64,000 bases of DNA from positions 62,001 through 126,000 of the forward strand of contig NZ_DIVJ01000003.1 of NCBI RefSeq assembly GCF_002428305.1. Reading direction: 5' to 3'. The notes beneath the pieces are model-generated. The model was not told where the DNA came from. It was given only the letters and a program-made list of their open reading frames with translations, and did no database searches. Positions 18,233-26,062 of the stretch are shown piece by piece. The first letter of the stretch is position 1; every line of letters starts with the position of its first letter. Origin of the DNA: Flavobacterium sp. UBA6135 (GTDB taxonomy: Bacteria > Bacteroidota > Bacteroidia > Flavobacteriales > Flavobacteriaceae). The translations under genes and the position numbers were made by a program.

Positions 18233-18619
18233 CTATCCTCTAAAAACAATTCGTTCTTCAACTTGTGGCTGACTCGCTTTTCTTTTTCCTCTAAAAAATA
18301 AATACAAATTAATGAAAAGCATAATTCCCAAATAAATAGAAAAACCACCAATTTTGCTGCTCAATTCTTCAATCATAACTTGATATGAATTGTTGTATAA
18401 ACTCATTTCCATAATTTTCAAAGCAAATCCGATGTTGAGTAAATAAAAACCAGTTTCAAATAGTTTGTTTGTGGCTTTGGCAATTTCTTCGCGACCTTTA
18501 AATATGTCGGTCATATAAATCAAACTGTTTTTAAACAACGTTTTTGAGACATAAATAGTTAAGGCAATCGTTACAGGAAGATAGATTCCGTAGGCGAGAA
18601 GTGTTTTTGTAGTTTCCAT
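18233..18619 (-). CDS. Small membrane protein of unknown function (paralogue A)
   Basis: A 128-residue protein with three or four hydrophobic segments (about residues 8-25, 55-72, 90-110) and a charged C-terminus. I do not recognise a named family. It resembles the adjacent protein at 18630-18977: both start with a helix 'Y-x-IYL-x-x-T', have an acidic central turn, then 'K-x-x-NK-x-L-x-x-G-(F/Y)YLLN(I/L)G', and end in a helix with a conserved Asn. The pair looks like a tandem duplication. It is the last gene of the putative GbsR-controlled operon. Confidence 0.7.
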   Translation of the reverse strand: METTKTLLAYGIYLPVTIALTIYVSKTLFKNSLIYMTDIFKGREEIAKATNKLFETGFYLLNIGFALKIMEMSLYNNSYQVMIEELSSKIGGFSIYLGIMLFINLYLFFRGKRKASQPQVEERIVFRG

Positions 18620-18629
18620 AATTTAAATA

Positions 18630-18977
18630 TTAATTGATTAATTTTTTAATGTAGTTTGTAATCATAAAAATGTTGAGGTAATGGAGAATTCCAATGATAA
18701 AAAGGATGATTGATGTTTTATAAGCGATAATTCCAATCAATTGATTTACTGTTTCAATTTTCTCCCAACTCAAAATCGTAATCGCACAATAACCGAGATT
18801 CAGTAAATAATAACCTAACAATAAATTTTTATTCACTTTTTTGCATAAGTCTTCGTGATTGGGAACCAATTGTGAAACAAATACATTTCCATTTCTATAC
18901 AAAATTTGACCTACCACAAAAATGATGATTGCGGTTATGGTTAGGTAAATGAAGTAGGAGAGGATGTTGAGGTTCAT
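18630..18977 (-). CDS. Small membrane protein of unknown function (paralogue B)
   Basis: 115 residues with about four hydrophobic segments. The central 'KKVNKNLLLGYYLLNLGYCAI' aligns with 'KATNKLFETGFYLLNIGFALK' of the downstream neighbour, identifying a tandem paralogue. Its ATG overlaps the stop of the upstream gene by 4 bp (ATGA at 18974-18977), and the next gene starts 10 bp after its stop, so the three membrane genes form a tight operon. No enzymatic motif is visible. Confidence 0.7.
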   Translation of the reverse strand: MNLNILSYFIYLTITAIIIFVVGQILYRNGNVFVSQLVPNHEDLCKKVNKNLLLGYYLLNLGYCAITILSWEKIETVNQLIGIIAYKTSIILFIIGILHYLNIFMITNYIKKLIN

Positions 18978-19321
18978 ATTCTTTGTCTTTTATAAATTAA
19001 TATTGAAAGGTAGATGGCTAATAACAAAGGGATTGGAAAAAGAATGGCAGATAAAATATCTGAATAGTATATATTCATGTTGAAGTACCAAAGCGAAAAG
19101 AACAAAACAACAATTAGAATGTAACCTATAAAATACAATTTTTTTGGGTTTTTTATTAGAAGTATTAAACCTAAAATTACTTGTATAAATCCCGTTATCA
19201 TTGTTGAATATAAAGCATATGCAATATAGTTACCAGCTGAATCATTTATTAATAATCCAATTATTAAAAGTAGAATAGGTAAACCAATTGCAATCGTATT
19301 TATAACTTTTAGAGCTTTCAT
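18974..19321 (-). CDS. Small membrane protein of unknown function
   Basis: 115 residues, almost entirely hydrophobic, with about four transmembrane helices (roughly 5-25, 35-58, 64-80, 88-110). It is not clearly related to the two paralogues downstream. It is the first gene of the operon; a 24-bp palindrome identical in half-sites to the one in the GbsR promoter lies 16 bp before its ATG, implying control by that regulator. Confidence 0.68.
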   Translation of the reverse strand: MKALKVINTIAIGLPILLLIIGLLINDSAGNYIAYALYSTMITGFIQVILGLILLIKNPKKLYFIGYILIVVLFFSLWYFNMNIYYSDILSAILFPIPLLLAIYLSILIYKRQRI

Positions 19322-19337
19322 CTTATCTATTATTTTA

Positions 19338-19361
19338 AACTTTCAGAAAAAAATGAAAGTT
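19338..19361. promoter_or_regulatory. Putative GbsR operator, site 1
   Basis: The 24-bp palindrome AACTTTCA-N8-TGAAAGTT lies between the GbsR stop and the ATG of the first membrane gene. Half-sites and 8-bp spacing are identical to site 2 at 19906-19929. The spacers are A-rich, so half-site identity is more informative than the spacer match. Confidence 0.72.
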
Positions 19362-19375
19362 ATTATTAAAAAAAA

Positions 19376-19879
19376 TTATTTCATTATTTTCACAACCAAT
19401 TTAGCCAACCAATTGTCTTTGTATTCAGTTATTTTATCTAAAACATTATCTGCTTTCAAGACAAAATCATACAATTTAGAAGTTTGATCTACAAAATGTT
19501 TTTCAGCAGCGGTTCCATCTGATTCGATGGCTGAAACTTCTTTCAAGACTTTCAAAGCAGGCTTAATTTCACGTTTGCTGCGTTCTCTCGAAATTTTTAC
19601 GGCCAATTCGTCTAAATCTTTTTCGGCAGTAAAAAACTCTTTGCGTTCGCCGGCTTTGTATTCTTTGTACACAATGCCCCAATCCATTAACGCTCGTAAA
19701 TTCATCGAAGCATTTCCGCGAGAAATTTGCAATTCATCCATAATGTCTTCCATCGAAATCGGTTCGTGCGAAACCATCAACAACGCATGAATCTGTGCCA
19801 TGGTTTTGTTAATTCCCCATTGCGAACCTAAAGCTCCCCAGGTTTGAACGAATTTATTTTTTGCTTCTTTGAATTCCAT
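19376..19879 (-). CDS. GbsR/MarR-type transcriptional regulator
   Basis: A 167-residue cytosolic DNA-binding protein. The winged-helix region (about residues 20-90) reads 'INKTMAQIHALLMVSHEPISMEDIMDELQISRGNASMNLRALMDWGIVYK', the characteristic GbsR-family text; the C-terminal helices would dimerise. Characterised relatives repress osmoprotectant uptake or synthesis genes and respond to small ligands. Here the probable targets are itself and the three small membrane genes downstream: both have the same 24-bp palindrome, and the one upstream of this gene overlaps the -33 box. The effector is unknown. Confidence 0.9.
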   Translation of the reverse strand: MEFKEAKNKFVQTWGALGSQWGINKTMAQIHALLMVSHEPISMEDIMDELQISRGNASMNLRALMDWGIVYKEYKAGERKEFFTAEKDLDELAVKISRERSKREIKPALKVLKEVSAIESDGTAAEKHFVDQTSKLYDFVLKADNVLDKITEYKDNWLAKLVVKIMK

Positions 19880-19883
19880 GAAA

Positions 19884-19914
19884 CAAAGATATATAAAAGT
19901 TTTTAAACTTTCAA
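19884..19914 (-). promoter_or_regulatory. Promoter of the GbsR-type gene
   Basis: On the minus strand TTG (complement of 19912-19914), 20-bp spacer, TATCTTTG (complement of 19884-19891), then the ATG 5 bp further on. The TTG lies within one half of the palindrome at 19906-19929, the arrangement expected for autorepression. Confidence 0.6.
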
Positions 19915-19929
19915 AAAAAAATGAAAGTT
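19906..19929. promoter_or_regulatory. Putative GbsR operator, site 2
   Basis: AACTTTCA-N8-TGAAAGTT upstream of the GbsR-type gene. Same half-sites and spacing as site 1. It covers the putative -33 element, so a bound dimer would block RNA polymerase. Confidence 0.72.
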
Positions 19930-20087
19930 TGTTTGTACAATTTTTATAACTAAAGATTTTAAAGAAACATGCAAGATCTTTTTTGACCTTATAGGTTTTA
20001 TTTGTTTAATTTTTTTGGGTTTTCTTTCAATCCTTAACGTGAGGAAGTTAAGGGATGGAGAAGTTTTGAAAGAAATTTATACTTTCA

Positions 20088-21149
20088 TTATTGAATTACA
20101 ATTTTTTTCACAAACTCTTTATCTTTATTTGTAAGACGAAGTAGGTATATTCCGGATGCTACTCCTTGTAAACGTAAATCGATTTCCTCAGAGTTAATTA
20201 TTTCTTTATGGATAACTTTTCCTAATTCATTAAAAATTACCATTTGACCACCTTGAAGCGAAACATCTTGAACTTGTATAGTGAAATTGCCGCTTGATGG
20301 GTTTGGATAAATGATAGAATTTTCAAGTAATGGGTTAGATACTTCTAGCGAAGGCATAGTAATCCGATTTACCTGACCACCTTCCAAATTGGAAACATAT
20401 AAATAGTTGTTATCAAAAATAACTTCTCCCGGACTAAAAAGTTGCGTGTAGATGAATTGCGTATTTGTGTTATTCAGTAAATCATGCTTGTAAACATAAT
20501 CATCAGTAAAATTTACACTGTAAATAATTTGTTCACTTTCCCCGATGCATATTCCTTTTAAATTGAGAGAGCTTGAAAATACAATAGATTGTGCCATGGT
20601 GTCTAAGTTGTATTTTTTCAACTGATTCGTGGCCGTGACATACAAATGATTGTTTACAATCACCATACCACTTCCGCCAATATTGTGACCGGTATTGGAA
20701 ATTATCACCTCCGGAGTTGGGTTGGCGGTGTTTAAATCATAACGATAAATGTTTTCTGTATCATTGATATACAAGTAATTATTGTCTTTTGTCAAGCCAT
20801 AGGGGTTTGAAAAAAGATGCACTATTTCAATAGCAGGATTAGTAACATTGAGATTTAGTTTTACAACTCTTCTCAAATCACTTGGAATAGCTCTTTGTGC
20901 AATAAATAAATAATCACCCACTACACAAAAATCTTGAAGAGCAGGTAATCCCGTTTTAAATAACTCAGGCGTTGGGTTGGGATTATTTAATGGAAATCTA
21001 TAGATATCGCCGGAAGAACAACCAACATAAAGAGTTCCATTGTGAACAGCTATGGCATTCGTGTTGTTACATTGTTGAAAAATGGTAGAAATCTGAGCGG
21101 AGCTTCCGAAACCAAAAAAAAGGATAAATAAAAGTAGTATTTTTTTCAT
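20088..21149 (-). CDS. Secreted beta-propeller-like protein with T9SS type A sorting domain
   Basis: 353 residues. Residues 1-19 are a signal peptide (to GSSAQ). The middle has repeated blades ending in 'NP-x-P-E-(L/V)-(F/I)' phrases (PLNNPNPTPELF, DLNTANPTPEVI, NLNVTNPAIEIV), a pattern of SMP-30/YncE-like propellers. The last ~80 residues, from 'ENSIIYPNPSSGNFTIQV' to 'GIYLLRLTNKDKEFVKKIVIQ', are the Por secretion tail that sends proteins through the T9SS with C-terminal cleavage. It is monocistronic. Function beyond secretion is unknown. Confidence 0.88.
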   Translation of the reverse strand: MKKILLLFILFFGFGSSAQISTIFQQCNNTNAIAVHNGTLYVGCSSGDIYRFPLNNPNPTPELFKTGLPALQDFCVVGDYLFIAQRAIPSDLRRVVKLNLNVTNPAIEIVHLFSNPYGLTKDNNYLYINDTENIYRYDLNTANPTPEVIISNTGHNIGGSGMVIVNNHLYVTATNQLKKYNLDTMAQSIVFSSSLNLKGICIGESEQIIYSVNFTDDYVYKHDLLNNTNTQFIYTQLFSPGEVIFDNNYLYVSNLEGGQVNRITMPSLEVSNPLLENSIIYPNPSSGNFTIQVQDVSLQGGQMVIFNELGKVIHKEIINSEEIDLRLQGVASGIYLLRLTNKDKEFVKKIVIQ

Positions 21150-21229
21150 AATCCATTGATTTAAAATAACTTCTATAAAAATAATGAATTTTTTGGAATC
21201 TTCATAAAGAAAAAAACAGTATTGTTTTC

Positions 21230-23251
21230 TTATCCTAATAACCCCGCCCTCTTCAACAAAGCCTCCACTTTCGGTTCCTGACCTCTAAATTTTTTATACA
21301 ATTCCATCGGCAATTCTGTTCCACCTTTTGAAAGTACGTTGTCTTTAAATTTTGTCGCCACTTCGTGATTAAAAATTCCTTTTTCCTGAAAATAAGCAAA
21401 CGCATCGGCATCCAAAACCTCCGCCCATTTATAACTGTAATAACCCGATGAATAGCCACCTTGAAAAATATGCGAAAAAGACGTACTCATACAATTTTCT
21501 TCCACATCCGGATATAATGAAGTTCCTTCAAAGGCTGCTTTTTCAAATGCTTTTACATCTTCAATAGTTTGCACTTTGGCGTGAAACGCCATATCCAACA
21601 AACCAAAACTCAACTGACGCATCGTTGCCATTCCTTCCAAGAAACTCGCACTTTCCTTGATTTTTTCCACATACTGTTGCGGAATCACTTCGCCGGTTAA
21701 GTAATGTTTTGCAAACAAAGCCAACGCTTCAGGTTCGTAGCACCAGTTTTCCATCACTTGACTTGGCAATTCCACAAAATCCCAATAGACTGATGTTCCT
21801 GACAAACTCGGATAGGTTGTGTTCGCCAACATACCGTGCAAGGCGTGACCGAATTCGTGAAACATTGTCGTCACTTCGTTGAAGGTTAGTAGTGAAGGCT
21901 TCGTTTCTGATGGTGGCGTAAAATTGCAAACAATTGAAACGTGCGGTCGTTCGTTCACACCATTTCTACTATATTGTGGTTTGAAAGAAGTCATCCAAGC
22001 ACCATTTCGTTTCCCTTTTCTAGGAAAAAAATCAGCGTAAAAAACCGCAACTAATTCTCCTTCAAAATCCAACACTTCAAAAGTTTGGACATCGTTGTGG
22101 TATTTATCAATATCAAAAACTTCTTTAAATTTAATTCCGAATAATTTTTCGGCAATGGTAAAAGCTCCGTTCAACACATTTTCCAATTTGAAATACGGTT
22201 TCAACAATTCATCATCCAAACTAAATAATTTCTGTTTCAATTTTTCTGAATAAAAAGCTCCGTCCCATTTTTCCAATTCATCAATTCCATCTAGTTCTTT
22301 CGCGAAAGCGGTCAATTCAGTAAATTCTTTTTGGGCAGCAGGTTTTGCTTTTTCCAACAAATCATTCAAAAATGATTTTACTTTCTCCGGATTTTGAGCC
22401 ATTCGTTCTTCCAAAACAAAATGCGAATGCGATTCATAACCCAATAAATTTGCTCTTTTATGACGCAATTCTACAATGCGTTTGACATTCTCTTTATTGT
22501 CAAATTCATTGTTTTGAAAGGCTTTTTTTCCGGCCGCAATGGCAATTTCTTTTCGCAATTCACGATTTTCAACATACGTCACAAACGGCAAATAACTCGG
22601 GAAATCCAACGTAAAAACCCAACCATCCAATCCTTTCGATTTGGCTAAACTTGCCGCCATTTCTTTCGTTCCATCAGGCAAACCTTTTAAATCGGCTTCG
22701 TTGGTAATGTGCAATTGATAATTGTTGGTTTCGGCTAAAACATTTTCGCCATACGTCAATTTTAATTTGGCTAATTCAGTGTCAATTTCACGTAATTTCA
22801 ATTTATCTTCTTCCGAAAGTAATGCTCCATTTCGAGAAAAACCTTTGAATTTTTTATCTAATAAAGTCGCTTGTTCGGTCGTTAAAGTCAATTTGTCTTT
22901 TAGATCATAAACCGCTTTCACACGTTTAAATAATTCTTCATTCAGTGAAATATCATTGCTAAAAGCAGTCAATAAAGGCGAAACTTCTTGAGCAATTTTC
23001 TGCATTTCATCACACGTTTCAGCCGAATTCAAATTAAAGAAAATCGATGACAATCTATCCAAAGCTTCACCTGAAAAATCCAATGCTTCAATCGTATTTT
23101 CAAAAGTTGGAGCTTCAGAATTGTTGATGATTTCGTCAACTTCTGCCTTTGCTTTTGCAATCGTTTCTTCAAAAGCAGGTTTGTAATTGTCTAATTTTAT
23201 TTGTGAAAAAGGAGCAGTGTTGTGTTTGGTTTGAAATACTTCGGTTAACAT
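21230..23251 (-). CDS. M3 family oligopeptidase
   Basis: A 673-residue zinc peptidase of the oligopeptidase A/Dcp group. The zinc motif is HEFGH at residues 465-469, followed about 25 residues later by the metal-ligand Glu region 'DFVELPSQVMENW', the normal M3 pattern. The all-helical N-terminal lid (residues 1-~200) is present, and there is no signal peptide, so it is probably cytosolic and degrades short peptides. The length fits the family. PrlC and Dcp cannot be separated from this alone. Confidence 0.93.
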   Translation of the reverse strand: MLTEVFQTKHNTAPFSQIKLDNYKPAFEETIAKAKAEVDEIINNSEAPTFENTIEALDFSGEALDRLSSIFFNLNSAETCDEMQKIAQEVSPLLTAFSNDISLNEELFKRVKAVYDLKDKLTLTTEQATLLDKKFKGFSRNGALLSEEDKLKLREIDTELAKLKLTYGENVLAETNNYQLHITNEADLKGLPDGTKEMAASLAKSKGLDGWVFTLDFPSYLPFVTYVENRELRKEIAIAAGKKAFQNNEFDNKENVKRIVELRHKRANLLGYESHSHFVLEERMAQNPEKVKSFLNDLLEKAKPAAQKEFTELTAFAKELDGIDELEKWDGAFYSEKLKQKLFSLDDELLKPYFKLENVLNGAFTIAEKLFGIKFKEVFDIDKYHNDVQTFEVLDFEGELVAVFYADFFPRKGKRNGAWMTSFKPQYSRNGVNERPHVSIVCNFTPPSETKPSLLTFNEVTTMFHEFGHALHGMLANTTYPSLSGTSVYWDFVELPSQVMENWCYEPEALALFAKHYLTGEVIPQQYVEKIKESASFLEGMATMRQLSFGLLDMAFHAKVQTIEDVKAFEKAAFEGTSLYPDVEENCMSTSFSHIFQGGYSSGYYSYKWAEVLDADAFAYFQEKGIFNHEVATKFKDNVLSKGGTELPMELYKKFRGQEPKVEALLKRAGLLG

Positions 23252-23384
23252 AAATTCAATATTTTATTTTTTCAAAAGTACGGATTTCGATACGTTTTAT
23301 CAATCGATGAATTAGTGTTTATTTTAGAATAATTAGCTTTCCTCATTAAATTTCATTACCTTATCAATTAATTGAATTTTAAAA

Positions 23385-24062
23385 ATGAAATACAACGTCA
23401 CGATTAATAGCATTTTGAATGTAAATGAAATTCCGGAATACTGGAAGGAGCAAGATTATTTAAAATTATTAGAACTATTTAATTTTCCAGACCCTGAAAC
23501 GATTGCAAAAGAAAACCTTTTGGACTATTTAAAAATGGCCATAACTGATGAAGAACCAAATAAAGCAGCAGCCATTTTATTGACTTATAAATTAAGCGAG
23601 AAATTAAACGAAGGTCAGATTCAGCAAATTTCAAACGATATGCTTTTGGATAAAGTTTGCGAAGAATATCCCGAAATTGATTTGCACGAACCATTGTTTC
23701 ACATCAATCAATTATTGTATTTAGCTTACAACGGAAAATTTCCGAATGCAGTCGCTACGATTTTAAAATGTGAGATTATTGCCAATGAAGCCAACGATAA
23801 AAGCGAATTAGGTAACGAACAAATCCTGAAAATTCTTGCTCAAGGTTTAGGAGAAAGTGCGTTGTTGAAACGTTTATTTCCTGAACAACTTGAGGGAAGC
23901 AAACCTTTTCCGGAAGCAAATGATATTGTGTGGGAATTGGAATCGTTGGGTTCAAATCAATACAAACTGATTACTTCAGAATATTGGCTTTCTAAATCTG
24001 ATTTTGTACAAGGAGAATATCAAGCGGATATTGTTTTTGAAGAAGGAATCACCGAGGCATAA
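23385..24062 (+). CDS. Protein of unknown function
   Basis: A 225-residue, acidic, soluble protein without signal peptide or membrane segments. I do not recognise a family. The first ~175 residues look alpha-helical ('YLKLLELFNF', 'AAAILLTYKLSEKLNEGQIQQIS', 'LFHINQLLYLAYNGKFPNAVATILKCEII'), and the last ~45 look like beta-strands ('IVWELESLGSNQYKLITSEYWL'). It stands alone, divergent from the M3 peptidase, and ends at a strong hairpin terminator 35 bp downstream. Confidence 0.75.
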   Translation: MKYNVTINSILNVNEIPEYWKEQDYLKLLELFNFPDPETIAKENLLDYLKMAITDEEPNKAAAILLTYKLSEKLNEGQIQQISNDMLLDKVCEEYPEIDLHEPLFHINQLLYLAYNGKFPNAVATILKCEIIANEANDKSELGNEQILKILAQGLGESALLKRLFPEQLEGSKPFPEANDIVWELESLGSNQYKLITSEYWLSKSDFVQGEYQADIVFEEGITEA

Positions 24063-24096
24063 ACTTTAACAAAAAAACGGAATAATACTGATTTCG

Positions 24097-24131
24097 CAAC
24101 GGACAAGTACTCACTTGTCCGTTGTATTTTT
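24097..24131 (+). terminator. Rho-independent terminator after the unknown gene
   Basis: A perfect 12-bp stem CAACGGACAAGT / ACTTGTCCGTTG (24097-24108 and 24113-24124) with loop ACTC, followed by TATTTTT. The length of the stem and the symmetric core suggest it could also be a dispersed hairpin repeat like the CCTGACAGG elements. Confidence 0.75.
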
Positions 24132-24163
24132 AAGTAAAAATTAGATTATTTCTTTTTGATAAG

Positions 24164-24273
24164 GGTACCACAACTATGGAGTATCTACGAAGTATCTATG
24201 GAGTATCCATATATTTACTACGCTATATATATGCTATAATTACGCTATAACTATGAATTATCAAGGATTGCTA
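24164..24273. repeat. Degenerate 11-bp tandem repeat array
   Basis: From about 24164 the sequence keeps an 11-bp period: TATGGAGTATC (24175), TACGAAGTATC (24186), TATGGAGTATC (24197), CATATATTTAC (24208), TACGCTATATA (24219), TATGCTATAAT (24230), TACGCTATAAC (24241), TATGAATTATC (24252). Units alternate TAT/TAC at the start. It fills the space between the terminator and the purE stop; it has no open frame of note. Confidence 0.8.
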
Positions 24274-24279
24274 TGAGGT

Positions 24280-24765
24280 TTATTTATTCAATCCTTCCGA
24301 AGCTTTCAAAACCGCTTCTTTCAAACCTTCTTTGTAGAAAACAATTTTATCCAACACACATTTATCGTGACTTCCGATAATTTGTGCCGCTAAAATTCCG
24401 GCATTTTTGGCTCCGTTCAATGCTACTGTTGCTACAGGAACACCGCCCGGCATTTGCAAAATCGACAAAACTGAATCCCAACCATCAATTGAATTACTTG
24501 ATTTCACAGGGACTCCGATGACTGGCAACGGCGACATAGAAGCGACCATTCCCGGTAAATGTGCCGCACCACCGGCTCCGGCAATAATGACCGAAATCCC
24601 ACGCGTGTGAGCATTTTTACTAAAATCAAACAATTTTTCCGGTGTTCGGTGTGCCGAAACGATATCGACTTCGGTTTCTATATCAAATCCTTTTAAGATG
24701 TCGATGGCTTCCTGCATGACCGGCATGTCGGAGATACTTCCCATGATGATGGCTACTTTGCTCAT
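24280..24765 (-). CDS. purE: N5-carboxyaminoimidazole ribonucleotide mutase (PurE)
   Basis: Converts N5-CAIR to CAIR in de novo purine synthesis, acting after PurK. The 161-residue sequence has 'IIMGSISDMPVM' (phosphate loop), 'VSAHRTPEKLFDF', 'IIAGAGGAAHLPGMVAS' and 'PVIGVPVKSSNSIDGWDS', the class I PurE pattern. The ATG at 24765 fits the family start; the frame extends upstream only to a TTG. purK is directly upstream on the same strand, 62 bp away, so the pair is probably one operon. Confidence 0.95.
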   Translation of the reverse strand: MSKVAIIMGSISDMPVMQEAIDILKGFDIETEVDIVSAHRTPEKLFDFSKNAHTRGISVIIAGAGGAAHLPGMVASMSPLPVIGVPVKSSNSIDGWDSVLSILQMPGGVPVATVALNGAKNAGILAAQIIGSHDKCVLDKIVFYKEGLKEAVLKASEGLNK

Positions 24766-24810
24766 TATTTTTTGTTTCAAGTTTAATGTTTCAAGTTAAT
24801 TAGTTTTATG

Positions 24811-24850
24811 CTGCGAACTGCGACTGATTACTGCGACTGACCACTGATTA
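24811..24850. repeat. CAGTCGCAG repeats across the purK stop and the purK-purE gap
   Basis: On the minus strand the sequence runs GTAATCAGTGGTCAGTCGCA then GTAATCAGTCGCAGTTCGCAG. The units CAGTCGCAG and GTAATCAGT recur, and the purK stop (TAA) falls inside them, so the last residues of PurK (VISGQSQ) are encoded by repeat. A separate pair of ACTTGAAACA/TT units follows nearer the purE start. Confidence 0.65.
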
Positions 24851-25991
24851 CTCTAATACTATTCTTCACTTCCTCCGCAACTCTTCTCGCTGCCACCATG
24901 TCTTCATTTACAATGGTTACATGTCCCATTTTTCGGAAAGGTCGAGTTTCTCTTTTACCGTAAATATGAGGTGTTACACCATCTATCGACATAATTTTTT
25001 CGATGTTTTCATAAATTACTTGACCAGAGAAACCTTCTTCACCCACCAAATTTACCATAATTCCGGCGACTTTGCTAGCTGTATTTCCCAAAGGTAAGTC
25101 TAAAATTGCTCGCAAATGATTTTCAAATTGCGAAGTATAACTGGCTTCAATACTGTAATGTCCTGAATTATGTGGTCGTGGAGCAACTTCGTTGACTAAA
25201 ATTTCATCGTTTTCGGTTTGAAACATTTCTACCGCCAATAAACCAATATGATTGAATGATTCGGAAACTTTCAAAGCAATTTCTTGAGCTTTTTGAGCCA
25301 CCTTTTCGTCAATTCGAGCCGGGCAAATCACATATTCCACCTGATTAGCTTCCGGGTGAAATTCCATTTCCACCACAGGATAAGTTTTTACTTCTCCGGA
25401 AACGGAACGAGCCACAATGACAGCTAACTCATTTTTAAACGGAACCATATCTTCGGCGATACACTCTACATCAGGAAGTTTGACCAAATCTAACGCAGAA
25501 CGACAAATTTTCACACCTGTTCCATCATAACCAAATTGAGCACATTTCCATACGAAAGGAAATTCTATTTCATCATTTTTGATGGATTCCAGTAATGATT
25601 TTAAACTCACAAATCGTTTGAAATTTGAAGTTGGAATGTCATTATCAGCATAATGATCCTTTTGTCTTCCTTTATTTTGAATTTGATGTAATGTTTTTGG
25701 AGAAGGATAAATTGGCAAACCTTCTTCTTCTAATTTAAGAAGTGCTTCCAAATTTACATTTTCGATTTCAATCGTTAATAAATCAACCATTTTCCCGAAA
25801 CGATAAACGGTTTCAAAATGCATCAGACTTCCTTCAAAAAATTGATTGCAACCAAATTGTGCGGGAGCTTCAGGGCTTGGATCTAAAACTAACGTTTGTA
25901 TATCAAATTTTCGGGTTTCAGCCAAAAGCATTTTGCCTAACTGACCTCCTCCCAAAATTCCTAATTTAAAATCGGATGAAAAATAATTCAT
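24828..25991 (-). CDS. purK: 5-(carboxyamino)imidazole ribonucleotide synthase (PurK)
   Basis: An ATP-grasp enzyme that carboxylates AIR to N5-CAIR with ATP and bicarbonate. 'FKLGILGGGQLGKMLLAE' (about residues 8-25) starts the N-terminal domain; 'FPFVWKCAQFGYDGTGVKI' is the ATP-grasp glycine loop; 'LLAVEMFQTENDEILVNEVAPRPHNSGHY' holds the metal-binding E...N-E site. The ATG at 25991 gives 387 residues, normal for the family; the frame extends upstream to an ATG overlapping the PIN gene's stop, but that segment is low-complexity and unlike PurK. The last residues are encoded by intergenic-type repeats. Confidence 0.95.
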   Translation of the reverse strand: MNYFSSDFKLGILGGGQLGKMLLAETRKFDIQTLVLDPSPEAPAQFGCNQFFEGSLMHFETVYRFGKMVDLLTIEIENVNLEALLKLEEEGLPIYPSPKTLHQIQNKGRQKDHYADNDIPTSNFKRFVSLKSLLESIKNDEIEFPFVWKCAQFGYDGTGVKICRSALDLVKLPDVECIAEDMVPFKNELAVIVARSVSGEVKTYPVVEMEFHPEANQVEYVICPARIDEKVAQKAQEIALKVSESFNHIGLLAVEMFQTENDEILVNEVAPRPHNSGHYSIEASYTSQFENHLRAILDLPLGNTASKVAGIMVNLVGEEGFSGQVIYENIEKIMSIDGVTPHIYGKRETRPFRKMGHVTIVNEDMVAARRVAEEVKNSIRVISGQSQ

Positions 25992-26062
25992 TTTGTTGTT
26001 GTAGTTATGGTAGTTGTTTGTTATTTTGAATTTGACATTGACATTGCAATTGTCATTGAACA

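Noticed and set aside
20062..20086. Third GbsR operator (TGAAAG...CTTTCA)
   Set aside because: The half-sites are in the reverse order to the two good sites, spacing differs, and it lies past a stop, not at a promoter.
24164..24273. Possible CRISPR array
   Set aside because: The repeats are contiguous 11-bp units with no spacers, and no cas gene is nearby.
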